Source of the DNA: Capitulum mitella
Taxonomy: Eukaryota > Arthropoda > Thecostraca > Pollicipedomorpha > Pollicipedidae
Assembly: GCA_030062745.1 (NCBI GenBank)
Contig: CP099848.1
Location: forward strand, 5,759,685-5,823,684
Direction of reading: 5' to 3'
DNA: 64,000 nucleotides
Shown here: piece by piece, positions 1 to 11,760 of the stretch
Layout of the letters: every line of letters starts with the position of its first letter
Position numbering within the stretch: position 1 is the first letter of the stretch
Notes under the pieces: generated by a model
What the model was told of the DNA's origin: nothing
The model's database searches: none
The model's input: the letters and a program-made list of their open reading frames with translations, nothing else
Program-made: the position numbers and the translations under genes

Positions 1-1251
1 AACATTTTTACTGTGTCCTTCGTGACTAGTTGAAGGATGACACGTGCGTCTGACTCGGTTAACGACACCACGGGGACATTTAAATCTTCATTCTAACCGT
101 TTCCCCATGCTAACGGCCGACACGAGCGCCTCTGGCGAAAATTCGTGTACCACGCAGTTAGCGCGAGGCTGTCGTCGACACCTGTAACAGATGGCGTTGG
201 TGTTCCTCAAAGAGGAAAGTCAGGCGCAGTGTTCGGGAAATGGTTTGCTGGTGTTCGAAATGGTAGCATTTCATGCAATGCGGGTGATCTCACTGATGCT
301 TTTCTGTGCGTTCGTCCTGGTCCAGTTAAGCGGATGTTCCGCCGTCGTCAAACATTTCGGAAATGGTTGTGGTTGGTTCAAAGCAATGTTGCTGATCACA
401 TTTTTTATCGTTTTTTTTTTCGAGAATATCTAACGCATCAAAAATGCAACCAAAAATTATATTCCGACGTCGGCAATTGATGACGCAAAACAGGTATGTT
501 GTCGGTATGGGTGCATCCGCTCTTGTCACGCAATAGCTTGCAATGGCATGGACGAATAGGATGCACCGGAAGTTCGCGGAACGACGCCTCGGGACTCCAT
601 AAACATTGGGTTTTGACACTTGATGTTCATAAGAAATGTTTCGTGAACGTCTCGATCTTCATAATTGTCCCAAAATTATGAAGTCCTCAAAAATGATGCG
701 GTGATCTGACTAACCTAGCTTCCTCTGCTGTGGGGGACGATTCAAGTCAGCGAACTCGATTCTGGGATGATCCATCGGGCATGACGTCATCAGGATCGTC
801 ACTGGGTTGATGCAGTGTGTGTCGTAACGGTCAGCATTCAGGCGGTCTGCGGAACCATTGATGCTCCTTAATGGTTACGACGCAAGCGCGAAGTTCCGTC
901 CAGACCCTTGCAACGCTGTCGCCATGTACATACCTGATTCCACGGAGATGGCGAAACGCGACGTCACACGATAACGATCGCAGGCTCTGAACGTGACGCT
1001 GAGCTTGTGTTCTGACGATCTCTTCTGTTCCGGGACGGAGACTGGGCCTAACGCAGAGAGGGAGCTCTGTCGCAGAAAGAGAGGGGACAGAGAGAGGAAC
1101 GGAAACAGAGCAGAGAGGGGGACAGGAAGAGGAACAGAAACAGAGAGGAAGAGAGGGAGGGAGGTAGAAACGGAGAGACAGTACAATCCATCCTTGCTGC
1201 CCAAAACTCATGTAGCCATGAGTCACTCGCAATAGTCCGTGCATACGTACC
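1..1251. other. No gene recognised (left edge)
   Basis: AT-moderate DNA with a purine-rich GAGAGAGGGACAGAG stretch at about 1050-1170. Open frames are short and lack motifs. Confidence 0.5.
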
Positions 1252-2040
1252 TTAACCCTATTCCTGGCGGGGGGATTAATCCAGGGTTTTTTACGCAGCT
1301 TCACGGAACTCGGTCTCTTTTCCTACCTATTCTTTTTATGTACTGTACCAAAATGTCGTAATTTAATTAGCTCAGGAGCGGGGCAGGCCACATTTTTGGG
1401 GAAGCACCTTAGGCTATTTTGGCCCTGCTAAACGTAAAAGAAAAATGGCTACCGAAAATGGGATTTATAAGATAGAACTTGAAACGTTATATGGGTGTGC
1501 AGGTAAATAACTGGGCAAGTATACAGTAATAACTTTGTTAATCTCAGATCAGTTCATGCGGTGAAGCCAAAGTTAAAAATCAAAATTTGCTTTTATGCTA
1601 ATAATTTTGGTGCCAATTTTCCCTAACAAGGCCCAGAATATATATGACTCAGCAGAGAGGCCTATACAAGTACGCTAGATTTTCGGTTGGCATCTGGTTG
1701 GTACACGGAGTTGTGACCTAAAATGTCACTGCGCTTAGTGCGTATTCTGCATCACGACGGCCATAAAATGGAACTTTAATAATAAATTCAGTTCAAATGT
1801 TTGGAAACGTTTTCAGACAATATGAAATGCACTCAAGATCACTCCATGTGACTGAGATCATAAGAGGCCATTTAAGGTCAAGGGTCGTAAGTTGACCTGA
1901 CAAGCATGTGACCACGATAGTTCCCTCTTTTCATGTTCCTGGCGCCGCTTATGCTAACATTATACAAACAATGTAATACGATTTGTACTTCTTCAGCATG
2001 ACATGACTGCTAAAAGCTAAGAAAAGGCGTTTTAACTTTT
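1252..2040 (-). mobile_element. piggyBac-type MITE, diverged copy C (reverse orientation)
   Basis: Begins TTAACCCTATTCCTGGCGGG at 1252. Its reverse complement can be followed along the right two thirds of the 36191 element (for example GAAGTACAAATCGTATTACA and GTGAAGCTGCGTAAAAAACC), with clearly more divergence than copy B. Similarity fades near 2040. A TTAA preceded by CATAGGG at 2499-2502 could be its far end, but the DNA between does not match. Confidence 0.7.
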
Positions 2041-2503
2041 TCGTGAGCCGTGGCTTTCAGCCACGGCTCTGCATGCGTCCTCCACCGGCCTCTCTTGCCA
2101 ACATATTTCCTGCCCACACAAGCGTCTCTGTCGGGAAAACACGAGGACACTGCAACCGTTCAGTATCCGGCCAGTGTCCGTGGCGCGTGCTCCAAGAACA
2201 TGAGAGAAAAATTGTTTCCTTTGCTCCCCCCCTTTTACAGACCTCCTTGTAACTGACTGCTGTCGGCACCACTGAACTGTGTACGGCTACACCCCTGCTA
2301 GTAAGCAGGGGTGTGTAAAGGATAAGCATTGTCTTCTTTTAGTATGAAGCTTTCCGTGCCAAAGAAAATCTTTGACATGGGATGCCATACCAGTCAGTAT
2401 CTTTGCCCTTTCATGCAATAGCGTCGGAACCTCTGTGGAAATGGGGAGGGGGATGGACACGATTTTTACCTCGTTTCTTTCCATGCACCGCCATAGGGTT
2501 AAC
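2041..2503. other. Unassigned segment with two perfect hairpins
   Basis: GAGCCGTGGCT-TTC-AGCCACGGCTC at about 2044-2068 and ACACCCCTGCT-AGTA-AGCAGGGGTGT at about 2289-2314 are both perfect 11-bp stems with tiny loops, about 240 bp apart. They may mark the ends of a small insertion in copy C of the MITE. No gene is seen. Confidence 0.4.
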
Positions 2504-4679
2504 TTAACCCTATTTATCATGATGATAAATGTTGCCCAAAATTGGGGGGCAGCTGCCCTCCCTGCCACCGCCCCTCAGTTCCTATTGCCCTGTAGTTCAT
2601 GCGTTTTCTCGCATTGTAAAATAAGGCATTGTAAAAAGATTAGCGGTATGACGTTTTAGGATTCGTTGAACTTATTTCTTCATGCCAAAATTTATCCCAG
2701 TTACAAGTCCTCCCCTACCAGTGAGCCCAGTTTTTATTTTCAGTTGCAGGGCCCGGGAGTGGGCGCAGGATTGCGGATTGCGCAACTGGTGATGGGTCTC
2801 GGGTCTGGCAGGCCGACTCTGACAGCAGCGTGGAAAATCTTGAAATTGCACGTCATGTGGTGCCGGGCTGTTTTTGAACGTCAAGATAAACATGGCAGCG
2901 ATAATGGTTGTGTGCAAAAGGACGGAGGAAGCGAAGCGCGATTGCGCTGGCGCAGACGATTGCTTACGTAGGAATGACGTCCGTCTCCGCTGCGTCACTG
3001 ATTAGACGTGGTAGACGTCGCAGAAATCGCTGAGGACATGTTAAGAGAATGCTCGGATGTGGTCTGAACGGCCTCTCGGTCTCCAGGTCTGCTCTCTTTG
3101 TGGGAGAGACTCAGGGACATGGCCGGCGTGACTGGGCATCTCGCTGACACATGGGTATGGTTTTCGGAAAATGATTGTGGGTGCCTAAGACACATATGGG
3201 GACATCCAGACATTGCGTATCGGAGGGAGAGGCGCTTGTGACACGCGTTTATGCCTAAAGTTCAGAGAAATGAGTTTAAAAAGGTATTACGGTAGGTAAA
3301 TTACGGAAGGATGACTTCCGTAAATCACAGACGACTTTATGGCAGCGACATCCTTAAAGGGAATATATCTGGTCTTTCCAGTGTCCCAAAAACGTACCCC
3401 GGGGAATATTTAACATTGGTTATGGATCATCATGTAAATGAAAAGTGCTTTTTGGTCATCTTAGACCAATATTTCATGCATTTTAGTTACTGTATCGACA
3501 GTGATATCGGTAGGCAAAATACAATACACAATACTAGAGAAAGAGGCCAATCGGCGAGTGGAAAATACGTAGGTAAACCTTGGACGCATGCGATGCTTAC
3601 CAAACACTCTGCCTTGCTGTACCAGATGCAGTTACAAGTGGAAACGATCGTTTTGACGAACGACACTAACATATTTCGACCTGTTCACGTAATGCATACC
3701 TGGGAGGGAGATTCGAGGAACAGCAGCGGTACTTGCCTGAATCCATGATGGCCGCTTTCATAATTCTGGTGTCCGTCGACTGCTGTGAGCCTCGACATCG
3801 CTGAGGCTAACGATGAGCTAACCCGATTCATCGGTGATTTTAATGTTGAAAAGAAAATGGGGTAAATTGATCAAATTTGGGCTGGCAGCCAGCGTGCTCA
3901 CCTACCCCAGTAAAATATGAGCAAACGAGAGCGAGTTGGCAATGAATGGCGGCGGAATGGTACCTACGCTTTGTTTAATAAAAATGTCCTCCTCATTTGT
4001 AAGTGAAGAGTTAAAAAAAAATCACAATTTGGGGAGATACACTCCCTTTAACGGAGGACCTTTCTCCAAGACCCGCTGATAATCCAGTTTGACGCAATGT
4101 TACTTGGTGGTGGGGAAAAGCAACTGGTGGGTGACAATGGAGTAAATGGGTTCCGATTATTGTTTACAAAGCTGATTTTAGGTGGTTAACGTCATGGGAC
4201 AAATAATATAACTGTATTTCAATATTTAAACATTACTGAAGTTGTGGGTGCCCAAATCGTGTTGTGGGTGCCCATGCCAAATTTCTAAAAGAGATAGGAA
4301 ACCACACCCCTGCGCTAACACCTCTGTCGTGTGATCGTCGATTTATTGGCAGATTCAAGGACAACCCCGCACGGGTCAAATAAATACGGAGCAAAATAAT
4401 GCTGGGTTCCAGGTTCATCCTGCAGTGTGTCCGGTTCCATTATGGAATGCAATCTTTCCTAGGAGCATATGACTCATTAAGAAGTCTGCCGCGTGCCTCA
4501 GGCATTGCACCATCAGACAGCACACTGCTCTGTAACGCCCCGGGGACTCCCATGACCCACATGCACGCCTAGCACGAAATGCGCCGACCCGCCCACTGGC
4601 TTTTTCTGTCCGTAACGGGCGGGAAACACTCACGGACGTGGTTATCAACACGCCACCAGCCCGTTTGGCCAACCGGTCC
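2504..4679. other. No gene recognised
   Basis: Starts with TTAACCCTATTTATCATGAT and a GGGGGGCAGCTGCCC block that looks like the left end of a G-run MITE without a visible right end. There is a small hairpin, TTACGGAAG/CTTCCGTAA, at 3301-3323 and a 20-bp direct duplication, GTTGTGGGTGCCCA, at about 4239-4275. A 145-residue open frame at 3311-3748 has no recognisable motif. Confidence 0.4.
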
Positions 4680-5420
4680 GCTTCTTGCACGGCGAGCCCG
4701 TAACGCAGCCGCGGGACTCAGCGGTGCGTGCCCGCGCCGCGTGATGACGCACATCAGAGCCCCATCATGCCGGCCGCACGGACAGGCGAGGGCGCGCTCG
4801 TGGGCGCGCGAGTCCCGAGACGGCCGCCACGTCTCTGCGGCGCAGAGTGACCCGAGCGCCGGGAACGTGACCCTCACGCCGTCCGGCAGCGGGGTGACCC
4901 TCTCTGCGGTCACGCCGCGTGGCGGAAGCGGCCGGCGCCGCCGACAGGTTTCCGCAAGGACCCGTTCCGCCGCGCAGGCCGGTGCGGCCGTGAGCCGGTT
5001 TTTGCAGCGACCGCACGGCCACGGCGCGACCGGCGCCGCGCCGTGCTGCGCGAGGGCGGGCTCCAGCCGCCGTGCCGAGACGCAGTCGAGTGCGCCGGGC
5101 GAGGTCAAAGGCTGCGGAAGGTGGCAGGCTGCGCTGAACGTCGCGCCGGCCAGCGTCCTGAATCTGGTCTGCCGTGGTCCGCCGACGTCTGCCTCGATCT
5201 GCCGTGGTCCGCGGGGTCTCAGAATCACTGGACGTATCACCGCCACGAAGACCGTCACGTTCCAGGACGACGCGTCTCGACGTGTCTGACGTGTCTCGAA
5301 CACGTCAGCCGCGGTAATTCCCGCAAGGGCGGCTGGGGTCCCAGCCGCGGTTTGCGGCGCATTCTGGTGATCACGATGGGTGTTCCCTGGCCGCCGTGGT
5401 CGGGTGGACGGCACACCAAG
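4680..5420. promoter_or_regulatory. CpG-dense patch of unknown role
   Basis: An isolated CpG-rich stretch in AT-rich DNA, with long open frames on both strands (336 residues on minus, 236 on plus) that show no family motif and are expected in such composition. It could be a CpG-island promoter or an undetected exon. A short hairpin, GCGGCTGGG/CCCAGCCGC, lies at about 5329-5348. Confidence 0.3.
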
Positions 5421-7265
5421 AGCCGACTCAGAAGACGGTACGGCAGCGAGGACATCATACGAGGTAGGTGGGTCGCCAGCCGGCAGAGGGGTGTGTACAT
5501 ACAGTTGTAGTTTGCGGGTGGCAAGCAAGGGAGGATCCAGACCATGTGCTAAGGAGATGGAGGTGTGGCAAATCTCCATCCGTGTAACCTTGTCTACTCC
5601 GAAATGTTGATTTCGTCCCGGATTTCGGCCACTTTGTGTCGCCAGTTTCGGAAACTAAGATGCAGTTTTTTAATGATCGTTTTATGTGTTTGTGTATGTT
5701 TATCAATTTAATGTGCGTTTTCTGTTCGAAAAGGGAGAAAAAAGCATGTTGACCACCCATTTCCCAACAAAAGGAGGGGGACAGGGCCCCGATACCCCCT
5801 TCCAGGATCCGCCACAGCTGGCAAGCCATCCAGTTTTGGGAAATTGAAAGAGACGCATGTTATGTCTTAGCGCTACAACAGCTGAAAGAAAGATGTTTTT
5901 TTTTCATTTCGGCAGGGAATCTACCGAGCAATTTACTTGCATCCCGGATGAATTTGGCAGATAAGTTTGGCACAGTGGGTTTCAGATTTCTTAACAAAAT
6001 GGCTTTTCAAATGAAAATAGAGTCCTGACATGTGAGGTGGTTTTCCGGAGGAAACGCAACGTTTGTTACAACGCGTCCAGTCCCCCAATTTATGATTTTG
6101 AAGTCACAGAGCGATACATCTTAAGTCCATTGCATCAGGAGTATTAGATAAAACAGCAGCAACAACATATCAAGACCCGTGACAAATTGGGATGCAACGA
6201 AATCTGGGGCTGGATCCCCAGGGCCGTCTGACGTGACGCCAAGCCGCTTGACCCAGTCTAGCACCTTTTTGTCTAGGCATGTTTGTTTTTGCCCTAATTC
6301 CTTCGTTGTCCTCTTTAGAACCTTGTTTTGCGGCAGCAGGCTGCTGTGCGCACCAATGATCGCTTGTATTTCGGTTTCAGTCACACGGAGTTTGCGTCAT
6401 GATTGTGGTTCATTCCCGGATTTCATAATGTTTCGTCATTTCCTTGTTCATTACCCGGGAAAACCCATGGCAAAGCACCGTTCTCTCACTGCCGGTGATT
6501 TGGTGTAAATGTGTCGTTTGGTAAACTAACGCAGATGAGACAAATCTAATGCACCTGTCTCGTTTGGCGCCACTGTGTAACGTAAGGCCTTGATGTAACG
6601 TGACGGACAGAGACAGAGCGTTATGCATGTCTCAACATTTCGTGGGTGCACATCAAACGCCTGAGGGTATTGAGATTCCAGGTACAGGTGAACAACATTG
6701 ATTCTGGAGGTACTGCGATGTTAGCACGTGTCACGTCTTTTCAGTAATATGCAACACTTGTCATGTGGTTTCTTGCCATCTTATACTGTAAAGTGCACTA
6801 GAAATGTAACATTTGCTAAGTTTCAAAGCAGTACCCAGCATGTCTTTTATTTCCTATTCAGCCTTGTCTCAATTTTGGCTACTATTCAACGTCATAAGTG
6901 TTGGCCAAAGAATGTTTGCTGATGTTATGTCATCAGTGAATGATCATAGCATTTAGTTTTAATTCAGAGTGTTTCTCATGCTTCCAGATGTTTTGGAAAT
7001 AATGGACATTGCAAATATTTTGAATAATATGCTTTGAATCAACAACATTTATTTACAAACACTTAACCTAGGTTGGAAATGCCTTTGAACTATTAGTGCA
7101 ATGCTTATCAGAAGCCCCTACCAGTTGCTCATCTAATTTATAGAAGTCTCCAGAGGAGGGTCTTACTGCAGAATGTGACATGAGCAATGTTTTGAATATT
7201 TGTTTCTGTAATTTACAGATTCTGTACATTCCATAGTTACATACCTATACACACACTGGAGAATT
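5421..7265. other. No gene recognised
   Basis: AT-rich DNA. An 87-residue minus-strand frame at 6121-6384 has mixed composition but no family motif or convincing splice context. Confidence 0.45.
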
Positions 7266-8468
7266 CTAACCCGTCCCCAACTGGGGGGGCAGTTAACTGC
7301 CCCCCTGAGGTTTTTCTGGGATTGCAAGAGGACCAACAAACACAGAGTCACAAAACTTTGTTTACCTTTTGCTACATCAATTTTACATCTTGTGTCAAAA
7401 TTTTGACCTCAGGTCAGGTTAGGTCCTGACCTGGGTCAGGTTAAACAGACCTGTCCAAAAAAGTTAGCACCCGGTAACTTTTTTGTAAAACTGGATATCA
7501 CAATAATACTTTCAGGGATTAGTGATCTTGATAGATGAATATAGATAGAATTTTCCGGGTCATTGGTCTAAGGTCAAGCCCATTTTTAACACATGTTGTC
7601 TTTTTTTCAGAAATTAACGGAATATTTCATAACATTTTTAGTGCAAAATGAAGCAGGCATCTGGTTACCAATATTGGGCAAAGTATCAATGACTTCAGGC
7701 CATTGACCTGAGGTCAGGTCACAAATAACTGTAGTGGGCCAAAATGTACTACCATCAAAATCTATGATGAATTAGTCAGAATGGGTAGAAAATGGCAGAA
7801 CTAGCTTGCATGTATGTAAGTAATATCAGGAACCTCAAAAAGTTTGAAAAAGTAGCATATTTTGGAAATAAACAGGCTCTCGCGAATAAAGCTCCGCCAA
7901 TTTTGTAGATTGGTAACTAATCAATTTTTCCAAAATTTCAGCATGAGAAAGCATCACAAGAACCACATAGATCAATAAAATTGACATAGATCGTCTTTTT
8001 TCGCGAAAATAAATGAACGCTAAAATTAGTTCCCGTCACTTGGGCACCGCATACGGCAGCGTCGCACACCGACAGCTGATAAGAGAATTGCCGTGTGTTT
8101 AACTCATCGTTTCGGCGCATATATTGAACAAATCTGGGGAAATTAGACGTGTATCGCCATCCGCAGACCTTTACTTGTGGGCTGGTGCCTTTACCTATGC
8201 GTTATTAGTCACAGCCCTTGAGATTCAGGCCATTTCTCGGTCTCATGCAGTCGGCTATGAGAAAACATATATAGGGCGTAAATTGGCTTACATATTATCT
8301 AAAACTAAATATGAGACCAGTTTCGAGCTCTATTCGTCACAAACTTTCCAACGGTGTACTTATTTTTATCGTGCGACCAACCGTTCATGAGTTAGAGGGG
8401 GGGGCAGCCAACTGCCCCCCCCCCAGTCGCCGATGTTCGAAACGGGCCGACGGTCGTGCGCGGGTTAA
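7266..8468. mobile_element. Putative TTAA-type MITE with G-run palindromes
   Basis: Runs from CTAACCCG at 7266 to CGGGTTAA at 8465-8468. Near each end is a palindrome of the form G6-CAG...CTG-C6 (7284-7305 is a perfect 22-mer; 8397-8421 is similar). Inside are two copies of TGACCTNAGGTCA (7404-7416 and 7704-7716). There is no transposase. The layout resembles the 36191 family, but the sequence differs. The ends are inferred. Confidence 0.5.
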
Positions 8469-8487
8469 TGCTTCCATTGCTAAGGGA

Positions 8488-8492
<5 letters not shown>

Positions 8493-8536
<44 letters not shown>
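8493..8536. repeat. (TA)n microsatellite
   Basis: About 22 TA units directly beside the palindromic mariner element, which inserts at TA. The element probably landed in, or seeded, this tract. Confidence 0.9.
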
Positions 8537-8537
<1 letters not shown>

Positions 8538-9121
8538 GAGGTGTGTCAGAAAAGTTCCAGGACTGATGTCACAAAAGATTTATTTCAAACTCAAACTTCT
8601 CACTAAGAGTTTTTCCCTTGGAAGTAATCCCCCTGGAGTGTAATGCACTTTCCAATCCTTCTCTGCCACACTTGCAGGCACGCCTGAAAGGATTCTTCCG
8701 GGATCCTCCTCAGTTCCGTCGTCACGGCTTTTTGATGTCGTCCACGTCTTCAGAACGGGTCCCTTTGATGACCCCCTTGAGGTTGTGGAAGAGGGAAAAA
8801 TCACACGGAGCCAGGTCGGTGTGATGACCTCCCTATTCCCCCGACCTGGCTCCGTGTGATTTTTTCCTCTTCCCCAACCTCAAGGGGGTCAAGGGGACCC
8901 GTTCTGAAGACGTGGACGATATCAAAAAGCCGTGACGACGGAACTGCGGAGGATCCCGGAATATCCGATTCTTCCAGGCGTGCATGCAAGCGTGGCAGAG
9001 GATTGGAAAGTGCATTACACTCCAGGGGGATTACTTCGAAGGGGAAAACTCTTAGTGTGAAGTTTGAGTTTGAAATAAATCTTTTGTGACATCAGTCCTG
9101 GAACTTTTCTGACACACCTCG
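8537..9121. mobile_element. Palindromic mariner (Tc1/mariner) derivative
   Basis: A 585-bp element flanked by TA on both sides. It consists of two arms of about 281-283 bp in inverted orientation (8537-8819 and 8841-9121) around a spacer of about 21 bp. The outer ends are CGAGGTGTGTCAGAAAAGTT, typical of mariner termini. Each arm, read inward from the centre, encodes the end of a mariner transposase: DLAPCDFSLFHNLKG in the left arm and DLAPCDFFLFPNLKG in the right, containing the last catalytic Asp. A frame break follows DIKKP in both arms. Two copies of the transposase 3' end are thus fused head to head, and no functional transposase remains. Confidence 0.85.
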
Positions 9122-10315
9122 TATATGTATGTATAAATAGGGGAAATGGTTTGCTGATTTTCTGTTTATAAATTTTTAGCAAACAAGCTTTTTGCTATCT
9201 AATTCTTAAGAGTCAAGGAATTTAAGAGACATGCTGTTACCACGTGACGAGTTTGACATGAGCAGGACCAACAGACCTGGTGGCCTCCCGAATTCCTGAC
9301 AACCATATGTAAGGTGATTTACCCCTTTCTCAGTCTCTTTTTAGAAGTATTCCTCACCTTCTGATCTGCAAGAGACATACAAATATTTGGATGAAAATAT
9401 TTGTCGTGCAAGCCCCATTAAACCAGTTTTATTGTCTGGTGTGGTATTCAAGAATATTTTTTACCTGATTTTGATTCCCATACTAATGTGATGCCTGATG
9501 TTCAGTGTTTTTTTAACAAAGAGAATCATTGTGATCTTGGTTTTCAACTAGTCATTGCTCAGCCATCTACTGGTAAAGAAGGGAACAGCAGTTTTTTTAG
9601 TGTAGAGATTGAAGTCTTGGTAATTCATTTGGCCCAGACTGCAAACTGTGACAGGTTTTGGCAAGAGCTCATTGGTGTGCACTGAACAGTTCATGTCAGC
9701 CCAGTCATTGCATTCCACTATACCTAGGCATGCACTCAGTGGTTCTGGCATGCATCCAGATGCCCAGCATGCATTTTTTGCAGCTTTAATGATGGCATGG
9801 ATGTGTGCTGTGTGCCATCATTATAAACCTGGTCCAGAAAATTAAACAGCAAATACACCAAAGGACAAGAAACAGTGTACAGAACCAAGCATGCTGTGGA
9901 GAAAAGCCATTGTGCACCAGAATTGTTGCATTCAGTAGTTTTCTAAATTATCACCAACTTTGAAAAGTTTTATGGAGGAGAACTGTGTAGACTTATGCAT
10001 TTGCTGAAGTTAATGTTGATTCAATGATGTTATCATGTTTCTTGGCACAGGGAACACTTAAACTGATAATTTTCACCTCTGGTGGATTTTGATATTTAAA
10101 TTGATGTGTTTTGATATTTAAATGTGAAGCATAAGTTACAAGAATTTTTTGGAGGGAAGTCACTGAAAAAGTAGCAGATGGCAGGAAATTGTGCATCTGT
10201 TTACCTAGTCTGAGGTGTTCATTGGTTTTTATGAGTATACTTTACAACTCTGTATGACCTAGATTGCTGTGAAATTGCAGTGTGTTCTCTGTAAGAACTG
10301 AATGTCAGAGCATCA
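9122..10315. other. No gene recognised
   Basis: AT-rich DNA with short open frames on both strands. A 67-residue minus frame (9548-9751) looks mildly protein-like, but no family is recognised. Confidence 0.45.
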
Positions 10316-11236
10316 TTAACCCAGCATTGCATGGCCTCCTTTTGTACCCATGCCCACCTGGGGGTGTCAGGAAGAGCACACCCCTGTTATCTCAGAATCT
10401 ATCAGATCTAAACTGGTCTACTACCAACTGATAGCCCTGAGTCTTGCAGTTCAGAAAATGGTATGTTAGCCCTGGTCGCGTGACTGGTGATGTCACAGGT
10501 TACATAAAACGCATAACATGGCATCGGAAAAACTGACACCAGTTCGTACATGATATCATCAATCTTAAAGGCTGCATTACTGTTGAATGGAAGCAGTTCT
10601 GGTCTTAGAGGCTTCAAATGGATATCAAACAAAATATTGCAAACTCTGCTTCAGAACCATGCCAAAATGTGAAAAAAATGTCAGGGCAAGGTCAGCCTTG
10701 GTCCAGGTGAAATATTGGTCTTACTTTACATGCCAAAGATCGATGCTTACTCGCAGCCATTTTGATCAACGTGACAAAAAGGACAGAAGTTAAACCTTCT
10801 GATGGTCAGTTTCGCATTGCCTGCTTTTTATCCCGTCAAGGCCAGTAAACCTTCTGATGGTCAGTTTCGCATTGCCTGCTTTTTATCCAGTCAAGGCCAG
10901 TCTAGGTCAGGTCAGACAAGGTTACATTACCCTTCCTGATGAAGAGCAATAATGACTTGTTGGAATTCTTAACAGCATCAGTTGCAGAACTGGCATGACA
11001 TCTCATGGAAATTGAAGCTGCTGTGGCTGCACTTTATCGGGGCCACTGACATTTGCTTCCCCTCCCCCCCGAGGAAAATCCTCACTATGTGCCTGTCCTG
11101 GTTCCAAAGAGTGGTTGTATGGTACACTTTGGGGGGGGGGGGCAGTCTGAGTCATTTCAGAGTCAGTTGCAGCATCAGAAGCTTTTTGGGTTCAGAGCCA
11201 AGTCATTGATTGAAACTATTCCAGGGCTGGAGTTAA
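10316..11236. mobile_element. Possible TTAA-flanked MITE
   Basis: Bounded by TTAACCCAGC and GCTGGAGTTAA. It contains a run of G at about 11131-11142, GGTCA half-sites at about 10905-10920, and the 55-bp tandem duplication. It is assigned only by analogy with its neighbours. Confidence 0.22.
10791..10900. repeat. Tandem duplication, 55 bp x 2
   Basis: TAAACCTTCTGATGGTCAGT...GCCAG occurs twice in direct, adjacent copies (10791-10845 and 10846-10900) that differ at one base by eye, so it is a recent duplication. Confidence 0.85.
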
Positions 11237-11521
11237 ATTAGGACAGAATCACAGGATACGTCATTTCGTTCACTCATACTTATACAACTGGAAAATGCTG
11301 GGCTCTGACGCAGACTAAGAACCAAGGCAAGTTTGAATTTTGCTCAGACCTGGACTGAAACAAGCCGGAACGGGAACTGGCGTAAAATCAACGCAGAACT
11401 AAACTAAGCTAATATTTAGATACTCGAAACCTGACACAAACTATATGCCATTCATGGAACACGACAAGAATCGTCTTCACGGGAGAAGAATCTTGAAGTC
11501 TTTATTGACCCCCCCCCCCCG

Positions 11522-11760
11522 AAGTTTCGATTCTTTGAAACTTTTGCTGCAGTTTCTAAAACGAACGAAGCTCTAAAAGTCATCCATTGGTATTTCTTGA
11601 AGGACAACGAGTTCACAGTTCTTTGGCCGTTCAGGACTCGAGTGCGTCCCCCTCTGGAGGACGGAGACGTTGTTTTGAATCCCTTCATCAGTACCGATCA
11701 AAGGTTGGCGGAACGAGGCGTGCCACCAGAAGGGTTTCTGAGATCCGGCGCTTGCAGGAC
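11522..11760 (+). other. Coding-like stretch, unrecognised
   Basis: A stop-free frame of about 80 codons with protein-like composition: RFFETFAAVSKTNEALKVIH, WYFLKDNEFTVLWPFRTRV, EDGDVVLNPFISTDQRLAE. It follows a poly-C run and ends near a poly-G run. No family is recognised. It may be an exon of an unannotated gene, a decayed transposon gene, or chance. Confidence 0.25.

Noticed and set aside
4569-5579. 336-residue minus-strand open frame
   Set aside because: Lies in a CpG-rich patch where all frames stay open; Arg/Pro/Ala-rich without motifs, and opposite frames are similarly long.
8124-8390. 88-residue frame inside the G-run MITE
   Set aside because: No transposase motif; the element is non-autonomous and the frame is probably chance.
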